In this document: in pieces, positions 32,205 to 38,740 of the stretch | Layout of the letters: each line of letters opens with the position of its first letter | Position numbering within the stretch: the stretch's first letter is position 1 | From: HyVt-337 sp964428895 | Lineage (GTDB): Bacteria; Planctomycetota; Phycisphaerae; SM23-33 | NCBI GenBank assembly: GCA_964428895.1 | Contig: CAYRZU010000025.1 | Coordinates: 1 to 41,097, forward strand | Length of the DNA stretch: 41,097 bases | Direction: 5' to 3' | Notes under the pieces: generated by a model | The model's input: the letters and a program-made list of their open reading frames with translations, nothing else | Databases searched by the model: none | What the model was told of the DNA's origin: nothing | Translations under genes and position numbers: made by a program

Positions 32205-33053
32205 CTAGAAGCGAACGCCGAGGGGTCCCTTGAAGATCAGGCCGAACACGATGGAGACCACGAAGAAGTAGAGAATCCACATGTCGGCTGAACTGGCCCA
32301 GGAGCCCTCCCGGAGCCCGTATTGGATGTCGATGTTCTGGACGGCATCGTCCGGGCCGAAGGGCTCTTCGGCCGGGTAAAGGACGAGGTCGGCAAAGACC
32401 ATGCCCGGCCTCATCTTGCTGACCGGCATGAGGCCGTCGCCGATCGATAACGTCTTGGTGATGGGCTCGCCGTCGACGGTGAAGGTCAGGGCGTGTCGGC
32501 CGGGCTCGTCGGCGCGGATCGACCACCACACTTCGCCGGTGGCAGGAATCCGTGTGGGCCCGGCCAGCACGGTGAAGCTGTCGTCGTCGGCCAAGTTCAC
32601 ATTCGGCAAGGATCCCCGGGCCGACTCCGATAGCCGCAGGGCCACGATCGTCTCGTCGCCCACGGCCAGGGGGGCGTGCTGGTACCAGACGCCCATTTGC
32701 CCCAGCATGGGCACGACGATGGGCATCATGACCACCAGCGGCGGCAGGGCCAACACGAACAGCAACGCCGCGCCCCTCAGCAAGCGCCCTTGCGCTCGGA
32801 GGGTAACGCCGAAGCTGTCCTTGAAGAGCTTGAGCGTGAGTAGGTCGGCCTTGACGCCGTCGCGGATTCGGCCGATCGCGGTCTGGTTGGACGCGTGCTT
32901 GAAGATCACCAGCATGATCACGCCGGCGATCCCCGCCAGGACGCCGTTGGAGACCCAGCCGGGCACGTGGGCGATCGGCGCAAACAGCGGCCGACACACG
33001 AACCCAAAGGCCGCGTTCAGCCACACCAGGATGGTCAGGAAGAACGTGCTCAC
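32205..33053 (-). CDS. Four-helix membrane protein of unknown function
   Basis: The 282-aa protein starts at GTG 33053, overlapping the stop of the upstream small gene by four bases (GTGA), so translation is probably coupled. Predicted helices lie at about 4-22, 35-53 and 93-118, with a last one at about 258-276. A charged amphipathic segment (about 54-92, NQTAIGRIRDGVKADLLTLKL) separates helices two and three. An extracytoplasmic beta-rich domain (about 125-250, GRHALTFTVDGEPITKTL) follows. The helix / amphipathic / helix layout loosely recalls Oxa1/EMC3-type insertases, but sequence support is weak. It sits between the phosphatase-like pair and the carbamoyltransferase. Confidence 0.7.
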   Translation of the reverse strand: MSTFFLTILVWLNAAFGFVCRPLFAPIAHVPGWVSNGVLAGIAGVIMLVIFKHASNQTAIGRIRDGVKADLLTLKLFKDSFGVTLRAQGRLLRGAALLFVLALPPLVVMMPIVVPMLGQMGVWYQHAPLAVGDETIVALRLSESARGSLPNVNLADDDSFTVLAGPTRIPATGEVWWSIRADEPGRHALTFTVDGEPITKTLSIGDGLMPVSKMRPGMVFADLVLYPAEEPFGPDDAVQNIDIQYGLREGSWASSADMWILYFFVVSIVFGLIFKGPLGVRF

Positions 33054-33232
33054 TCGATGTAGCCCAATCCTCGCAGTTGACGCTCGACGTCTTCGTCGTC
33101 GGTTTGCTCATGCTTGGCCAGCTCAGCCTCGATGGCGCGGATGATCAGTTCGTCCACGCTGGAAAAGCCGGCGGCTTCGGCGATCTTCTTGGCCCGGTCG
33201 TACAGGGCTGAATCGATCTTCACTTTTGGCAT
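33050..33232 (-). CDS. Small ribbon-helix-helix-like protein, 60 aa
   Basis: It begins MPKVKIDSALYDRAKKIAEAAGFSSVDELIIRAIEAELAKHE, a pattern of one short beta-strand and two helices. This fits the CopG/ribbon-helix-helix fold, a dimeric DNA-binding fold. A short acidic linker and the tail RQLRGLGYIE follow. It lies 35 nt after the Tat-exported phosphatase-like gene and overlaps the next gene by GTGA. It might regulate this operon or act as a small partner protein. No toxin partner is seen, so an antitoxin role is not supported. Confidence 0.65.
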   Translation of the reverse strand: MPKVKIDSALYDRAKKIAEAAGFSSVDELIIRAIEAELAKHEQTDDEDVERQLRGLGYIE

Positions 33233-33267
33233 GTGTAGTGGCTCCTGCGGGCGGCCGGTCCGGGCCG

Positions 33268-35340
33268 CTAGGTTGTGAACAGGTCACTCCCGGTCATGTC
33301 GGACGGCTTGGTCAGGCCGAAATGCGCCAGCACAGATGGCGCCAGGTCCGTCAGCGTGGGCGCTTTGGCGGCGATGGGTCGGTTGGCGAACAGCACGCCG
33401 GGCACGACGGCCGGGTCGGAACAGTGATCGGCCGACCAGGCGGCGGTGTTGTCGGACAGGACGTCCTCGGTCATCTTGCCCAAGGTTGTGTCCCAGGACG
33501 AGCGGTATCCGCGGTTGTAGCCGATCACCAGGTCCGGGGCCAGGTGAGCGGCCGGGCCGTGGTAGGCGCGGTCGCCGCGGTGCACGTCGGAGATGACCGT
33601 TTGCCCGTCGTCGTCGCGCAAGGCTTTGAGCTTGTCGACCAACTCATCCAACAAGGCGCCCCTCTGGGCGGGTGAGACAATTCCGTCTCGCTCTCGCCCG
33701 GCCAGATTGAGATAGAGGCTGTTGATGCCCATCCCAAAGGCTTGCGTGCCGGACCAGTCGACGTCGGCCATGACATCGGTGGCGGTGGCGGGGAAGAGGT
33801 ACCCGTTGTCTCGCAGCCAGGTATTGAGGCTGAACTGCCGCTTGAAGTTGCAGAAGCCGTGGTCGCTCATGGCGATCACGGTGGCCCGGTCGCCGTAGTC
33901 TTTGAGAATGCGGGCGACCGTTTCGTCCATCCGCTCATAGAGCGTGCGGATGTGCTCCATGTTGTCTTTGGCTTGGCCGGCCGACCGGACGGGGTTCGGC
34001 CCCTCGCCATCCCACCAGAAGAAGTGGCCCTGCATGTCGGCGCTGGAGAAGTAGAAGAACAACACCCCGTCGTCGTATTCCTTCAGCGCGTAGTCCAGCA
34101 GTTCCAGCCGCTTCTCGAGGATGTACCCTCCCTGATCGGCGTATTCGGCGTCGGAGAAGATGTTGTTTCGGCGCGCGTTGTAGGCTTCCTGGAAGCCGGT
34201 GGTGGGGAACAGGCCGAGCTGGTCGGAGATATCCCGGGCGAAGCTCATCGGCTCGGTGATGGCCGCGGCCGGCTGGCTCGGGTCGACGTTAATGGGCGAA
34301 ACGTACAGGCGGAAGATCGGATGGATCGACTGCAGGTAGAACCGGCAGATGCCCGGCACGTTCGCATCGGGCAGGAACCAGGGCATGGAGTGATCGAACT
34401 CGACGGTGACCCAATCGCTCCATTGGCCCTCGGTGAGCAGGAGTCGGCGCCCTTGGATTTCGATGGCGGCGGTGCGGCTGTCCAGGTCGCGGTGGACGAG
34501 GAACTCGATGAAGTCGTCGGTGTACTCTTCCGGCCGCTTGCTGCGGCGGGCCGGTTCGATCAGGGCGGAGTTGCCCGGCCCGCGGAGCTTGAGAGGCCGA
34601 TCGCAGGTGCCGTTCTCGAAGTAGAAGAACGTTCGGAACCCGCCCCCCTCGGTCTTAATGCGATCCTTGGTGTTGTCGTGGAATAGCTGATACGTGCCGT
34701 ACTGGCCGAGCAGATCGGTCGTGCCCAGGCCGGCCAGGCAGCGGTGGTGGCCGTACTTGGACTTGCTGGGCGGGTAGTTGGAGGGCAGGTTGTAGAAGGT
34801 CGAGTCGACGGCGGCCTTGTCGAGATAGTCCCAAAAGGGGGTTCCCTGTCGGGATAGCTCGGTGTAAGGGGCAGTGTCATCGAAGGGCCAGAAGTCCAGG
34901 TACAGGCGATGGTCGCCGATTTCCCAGCCGCCGTGGCCCGGGTGCGTTTCGGCGATGGAGAACTTCGGCTGAGCCTGTTTAGACGGGTCGCGATGGATGA
35001 AATCGAACAGGCCGTGACTGCCCGGGCCGGCCCCGTTGATGAAATTGGCCCAGGCGACGGGGCTTTGGGGCGGCGTGCTCGTGCCGAGCTTGCGGAACCC
35101 GCCCGCATTGGCCAGGCGAGCGAAGGTGGGCAGGCGGCCGGCGTCCATCATCTGACCGGCCAGGACCGGGTCCATGCCGTCCACGCCGATGACAATGACG
35201 CGCTTGCCGCCGGCGCCGCGGCCCTTGCCGCAGCCGCTCAGCAGTGCCATGGGCGCCCCGGCCAGCGCCGCGGCGCCGGTGGCGGCAGCGCCTTTCAGGA
35301 AGGCGCGGCGACTCAACGAAGATGTCAGTCGGTCAGTCAT
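33268..35340 (-). CDS. Tat-exported alkaline-phosphatase-superfamily lipoprotein
   Basis: The 690-aa protein has a twin-arginine signal (SRRAFLKGAAATG, Arg11-12) and lipobox LLSGC (Cys37). The catalytic domain shows the metal aspartates in GVDGMD (Asp54, Asp57), the nucleophile site in TPPQSPVAWANF (Ser93), DMQGHFF, MSDHGF, and the late metal histidine in WSADHCSDP. This is the type I phosphodiesterase/nucleotide pyrophosphatase fold. A beta-rich insert (about 230-350) is shared with the upstream paralogue. Its ATG overlaps the paralogue's stop (ATGA), so the pair is translationally coupled. Phosphatase, phosphodiesterase and phospho- or sulfo-transferase activities are all possible. Confidence 0.88.
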   Translation of the reverse strand: MTDRLTSSLSRRAFLKGAAATGAAALAGAPMALLSGCGKGRGAGGKRVIVIGVDGMDPVLAGQMMDAGRLPTFARLANAGGFRKLGTSTPPQSPVAWANFINGAGPGSHGLFDFIHRDPSKQAQPKFSIAETHPGHGGWEIGDHRLYLDFWPFDDTAPYTELSRQGTPFWDYLDKAAVDSTFYNLPSNYPPSKSKYGHHRCLAGLGTTDLLGQYGTYQLFHDNTKDRIKTEGGGFRTFFYFENGTCDRPLKLRGPGNSALIEPARRSKRPEEYTDDFIEFLVHRDLDSRTAAIEIQGRRLLLTEGQWSDWVTVEFDHSMPWFLPDANVPGICRFYLQSIHPIFRLYVSPINVDPSQPAAAITEPMSFARDISDQLGLFPTTGFQEAYNARRNNIFSDAEYADQGGYILEKRLELLDYALKEYDDGVLFFYFSSADMQGHFFWWDGEGPNPVRSAGQAKDNMEHIRTLYERMDETVARILKDYGDRATVIAMSDHGFCNFKRQFSLNTWLRDNGYLFPATATDVMADVDWSGTQAFGMGINSLYLNLAGRERDGIVSPAQRGALLDELVDKLKALRDDDGQTVISDVHRGDRAYHGPAAHLAPDLVIGYNRGYRSSWDTTLGKMTEDVLSDNTAAWSADHCSDPAVVPGVLFANRPIAAKAPTLTDLAPSVLAHFGLTKPSDMTGSDLFTT

Positions 35341-37538
35341 GATTCTGAAGGAGCTGTTTGGGCTGCCGGTGCGCCGGGGTCGGCCACGGCCAGGGGCTTA
35401 CCGTCCATGTGGGCTGGGATATCCGCGCCGAACATCTTCAGTACGGTCGGGCCGATGTCCATCAGGTGCGGGCGGTCGGCCTCCACGCGGCGGTTGCAGA
35501 AGAACACGCCCGGCACGAGCGACGGATCGATGCAGTGGTCGCCCGACCACGCTTTGACGTTGTTGTGGAAGACCTGGCCGGTGACCTGGCCGATGGCGGT
35601 TTCCCACGAGGCGCGATACCCGGCGTGGAAGCCGACCAGCAAGTCCGGGGCCTCGGCCTTGTAGGGCCCGGCGTAGATCTTCATGGCGTTGTAGACCTGC
35701 TTGACCGCAGGGCGGTCGCGGTCGGGATCGTGCAGGTTGCTCAGCTTGGCGGCTATTTCCTCGCGGAGTTGGCTCGCCTCCTCGCCGGGGTCGACAACGC
35801 CCTCGGACTCGCGCCCTTTGATGTTCAGGAAGATGCCCGCCAGCCCGATCGCAAAGGCCTTGGTCTGCGACCAGTCGATGGCGGTCAGGTGCTTCATTTC
35901 GGCCAGGTCCTCGGGGGCGCCGTCCTTGAGTGTCAGATAGCCTTCCTGAGCCAACCAGCGGTTCAGGTCCACGCCGTATCGGAATACGTTGAAGCCGTGG
36001 TCGCTGATGACCATCAAGACGGTATCGTCGCTGATGTGGTCAAGGGTCTTGCCGACCAGGGAGTCCATTCGCTGATAGAGTTCCTCGATGGCGTTGGTCT
36101 TGCCGACCGACGATATCTCGGCGGCCGCGTTGGCCGGGTGCTCGGGGTCCATCTCGCGCCAGAACGTGTGCTGGATGCGGTCCGTGCCGTCGAAGACGCA
36201 GACCACCAGCCCACGCGGGTTCTTCTCGAGCGCGTCGAAGAACATCGCCTCGCGTTCGGCGTCGTATTGGACACACTGGGCGATGAAAGCCTCATCGTCG
36301 ATGAAGCCCTCGTTGAGGGCCCAGCTATCCTCGGCCAGTCCCAGCGTGGCGAACGGGCCTTGCCGCTTGGCCAGGTAGGTCGAATAGACCCGTGGCGAGC
36401 TGACGGGCATGGCCGGCTTGGCCGGGTCGAGATTCAACGGTGTGACGTAAAGGCTAAACTGCGGGTCGCTCTCGATCAGCAGGAACTTGCAGATGCCGTG
36501 GACCTTGATGCCGGCGCCGGCCTTGAACTTGACCGAGACCCAGTCCGTGTATCGGCCGGTCTGGAGGCGGACGCGCTCGCCGTTGAGTTTCAAGTCAGCG
36601 GCGCCGTTATCGCGAACCGTAACGGTGAAGGGGCAGGTCAGGTCGCGCCCGTCGGTGCGGAGCGGATTGGGCGCTCCGATGAGGTCAGCCCGGATGGTCT
36701 TACCGTTGCGGGCCACGCGGAAGCACTGTCCGCCGGTGTGCTCCTCGCTTTCGATGGTGCCTTCACTGTCTGGGCGGGTGGTGTAGTAGCTGAACATGCC
36801 CTGACTGCCGCGCAGGTCCGGCACGCACATGCCCGATAGCTGCACGCCGCGGAACTTCTCGGGGGGGAAGGTAATCGGCACGCGCTGCACGGTGGAGAAG
36901 ACGCCGCTGTCGCCCAGGTAGCCCCAGAAGGGCCTGCCCCCTCGCAGCAGGCGGATGTCAGCCTTGCCCAGCGGCAGGACGATGTTGCCCAGCTTCAGCA
37001 CACGGCTGGGCCCGCGAATCTCCACGCTGGATAGCTTCGGCGCGTAGGTACGCTTGTCGCGCGTCAGGAAGTCGAAAATGTTGTGCTTGCCCGGATTGCT
37101 GCCGGTCTGGAAGCACGACCAGGCCACCGGCGAAATCGACGGCACGGACGTGGCCAGCCGTTTGAAGCATCCCTGATCCCGCAGCCGAGCGAAGTTGGGC
37201 AGTTTGCCTGCGGCCAGGAACTTCTCGGCCATGGCCGGGTCCATGCCATCGAGGCCCAGCACCACGAACTTCTTGACCCGGGCCCGGGCATAGACCTTGC
37301 GATAACGGATGGCGCGGATGATCCAACGGATCGGCCAAGTCAACATGGCTACGATAGCCGAGAGGATCGACAGGAAGAAGACGGCCAACGAGCCGCCGAC
37401 GGCAAAGCCCGCTCCCGGGCCCACATACGCCTGCGCCGATTCGGCGCAGGCCAACACCACCACCGTGATGACGGCCAGTGGAAGGAGCTTGGGGAACAGT
37501 CCAAGCCGTAGTGATTTAGCAGAATGAAAGGGGTTCAT
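35337..37538 (-). CDS. Membrane-anchored alkaline-phosphatase-superfamily protein
   Basis: The 733-aa protein begins with a hydrophobic helix (about residues 16-34) and AYVGPGAG, then a second helix (about 45-70). A basic stretch (RWIIRAIRYRKVYARARVKK, about 71-90) leads into the catalytic domain: GLDGMD (Asp97, Asp100), SISPVAWSCF (Ser136), FDGTDRIQHTFWR, ISDHGFN, and WSGDHCIDP. It shares architecture and the insert domain with its downstream neighbour. ATG 37538 is chosen; earlier ATGs at 37571-37574 and 37616 would overlap the divergent sulfotransferase gene region. By the positive-inside rule the catalytic domain would face the cytoplasm, which is unusual for this family. It heads the operon. 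Confidence 0.85.
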   Translation of the reverse strand: MNPFHSAKSLRLGLFPKLLPLAVITVVVLACAESAQAYVGPGAGFAVGGSLAVFFLSILSAIVAMLTWPIRWIIRAIRYRKVYARARVKKFVVLGLDGMDPAMAEKFLAAGKLPNFARLRDQGCFKRLATSVPSISPVAWSCFQTGSNPGKHNIFDFLTRDKRTYAPKLSSVEIRGPSRVLKLGNIVLPLGKADIRLLRGGRPFWGYLGDSGVFSTVQRVPITFPPEKFRGVQLSGMCVPDLRGSQGMFSYYTTRPDSEGTIESEEHTGGQCFRVARNGKTIRADLIGAPNPLRTDGRDLTCPFTVTVRDNGAADLKLNGERVRLQTGRYTDWVSVKFKAGAGIKVHGICKFLLIESDPQFSLYVTPLNLDPAKPAMPVSSPRVYSTYLAKRQGPFATLGLAEDSWALNEGFIDDEAFIAQCVQYDAEREAMFFDALEKNPRGLVVCVFDGTDRIQHTFWREMDPEHPANAAAEISSVGKTNAIEELYQRMDSLVGKTLDHISDDTVLMVISDHGFNVFRYGVDLNRWLAQEGYLTLKDGAPEDLAEMKHLTAIDWSQTKAFAIGLAGIFLNIKGRESEGVVDPGEEASQLREEIAAKLSNLHDPDRDRPAVKQVYNAMKIYAGPYKAEAPDLLVGFHAGYRASWETAIGQVTGQVFHNNVKAWSGDHCIDPSLVPGVFFCNRRVEADRPHLMDIGPTVLKMFGADIPAHMDGKPLAVADPGAPAAQTAPSES

Positions 37539-37615
37539 ACCAGAGGGAGCTTTTCTAATACACTTATCCATCATAGCATATACGTATCGCCGATGCGAAA
37601 GGACTAGTGAATTCA

Positions 37616-38188
37616 ATGGATCGAACCTTTGTCACGATCGTTTCCGGCCTGCCGCGGTCCGGCACGTCGATGATGATGCAGATGCTGGTCGCCGGGGGCC
37701 TCGAGCCGATGACCGATCAGATCCGCGAAGCCGACGTGGATAACCCCAAGGGCTACTACGAACTGGAGGCCGTCAAGAAGACCAAGGACGACGCGTCGTG
37801 GCTGGCTGAGGCTGGTGGCAAGGTCGTCAAGATGATCTATCGATTGGTCTATGATCTACCGGGCGAGCGGGAGTTCCGCGTGGTGTTCATGCGGCGTGAT
37901 GTGACCGAAGTGCTGGCCTCCCAGGCCAAGATGCTGGCGCGGCGCGGCGAAGACGGCGCCAAGATTCCCCCCGAGAAGATGGCCACGCTCTTCGAGGGCG
38001 AACTGGCCAAGTTCGACGCCTGGATCGACGAGCAGGACAACTTTTCGATCCTGCGAATCGATTACGCCGCCGCCGTGAAGGATCCCCTCGCCCAGGCCGA
38101 ACGCGTCAGCAGCTTCCTCGGCGGCGACCTGGACGCCGTGGCGATGGCGGCCAGCATCGACCCGGATCTCTATCGAAACCAGGCCTAG
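37616..38188 (+). CDS. Sulfotransferase-type P-loop protein
   Basis: The 190-aa protein has FVTIVSGLPRSGTSMMMQML at residues about 4-23, the 5'-phosphosulfate-binding loop of PAPS-dependent sulfotransferases. The continuation DNPKGYYELEAVKKTK and REFRVVFMRRDVTEVLASQAKML contains the 3'-phosphate-binding Arg/Ser region. It is short for a sulfotransferase (most exceed 250 aa), so the acceptor-binding part is reduced. ATG 37616 is chosen; GTG 37607 is an alternative. It is divergent from the phosphatase-like operon with only 77 bp between starts, so shared regulation is likely. Activity is inferred. Confidence 0.78.
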   Translation: MDRTFVTIVSGLPRSGTSMMMQMLVAGGLEPMTDQIREADVDNPKGYYELEAVKKTKDDASWLAEAGGKVVKMIYRLVYDLPGEREFRVVFMRRDVTEVLASQAKMLARRGEDGAKIPPEKMATLFEGELAKFDAWIDEQDNFSILRIDYAAAVKDPLAQAERVSSFLGGDLDAVAMAASIDPDLYRNQA

Positions 38189-38239
38189 GGTCTGAGGGGG
38201 GCCGGCCGAGGTTATTGCGCCAGCGCGCCCGACGGGGAC

Positions 38240-38268
38240 TTGACCCACGGCGATAGGAGTAGTATCCA
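38240..38268 (+). promoter_or_regulatory. Weak candidate promoter of the small lipoprotein gene
   Basis: TTGACC (38240-38245) and TATCCA (38263-38268) are 17 bp apart in the 213-bp gap. Two direct copies of GGCGGGCCC (38357-38365, 38366-38374) follow within the presumed leader. Confidence 0.25.
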
Positions 38269-38401
38269 TTAGGGTAAGTGGGTTGTTGTTAAGGCATATC
38301 CGTCGGCCGACATGGGATCGGTCGGGTTTCTGCCGCATGACGAGACTAGACTGTAGGGCGGGCCCGGCGGGCCCGTCTCAGATAATCGAAAGGAGCTACT
38401 C

Positions 38402-38659
38402 ACGCGTTACGCACTGGTACTGTTGTTGGCGTGCAGCTTTTTGATGGTCGGTTGTAACTCGAGCCCGGAGGCCGAGGCCGAGAAGGCCCAGAAGGCGCTG
38501 GATGACGGCGACTTCGAGAAGGCCCTGGAGATCTGCAAGGACCTGCTGAGCGACCCGAGCTCACTGGATAAGGACCTGCAGGCCAAGATCGCCAAGATCA
38601 ACGGCGATGCGATGGCCAAGCAGGCTGAGGCCAAGGCCAAAGAACTGGTCGGCAGCTAA
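38402..38659 (+). CDS. Small lipoprotein with apparent ACG start codon
   Basis: From ACG 38402, read as Met, the 85-aa protein begins (M)RYALVLLLACSFLMVGC, a textbook lipoprotein signal with Arg2, a hydrophobic core and lipobox MVGC (Cys 18). AAAGGAG (38389-38395) lies 6 nt upstream. The first conventional start, TTG 38423, would leave a 10-residue signal without the positive charge, and no Shine-Dalgarno at the right spacing. The mature part is helical and charged (EAEAEKAQKALDDGDFEKALEICKDLLSDP), like a single TPR unit. Either ACG is used or a single base change or error has altered an ATG. A strong terminator follows. Confidence 0.7.
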   Translation, partial: TRYALVLLLACSFLMVGCNSSPEAEAEKAQKALDDGDFEKALEICKDLLSDPSSLDKDLQAKIAKINGDAMAKQAEAKAKELVGS

Positions 38660-38687
38660 CGTTCGCTGACCGCAGCAGCGCAAAGAA

Positions 38688-38718
38688 AAAGGGGCGTCCC
38701 ACATCGGGACGCCCCTTT
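38688..38718. terminator. Strong bidirectional terminator
   Basis: A 13-bp perfect stem (AAAGGGGCGTCCC at 38688-38700 pairing with 38706-38718) encloses loop ACATC. On the minus strand it is followed by TTTTTCTTT, and on the plus strand by TTTGTT. It serves the convergent lipoprotein (stop 38659) and DUF11 (stop 38741) genes. Confidence 0.9.
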
Positions 38719-38740
38719 GTTCATGCGCGTCTGCTTAGCC

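Noticed and set aside
33050..33232. Antitoxin of a toxin-antitoxin pair
   Set aside because: No toxin-like gene is adjacent. The neighbour is a large membrane protein.
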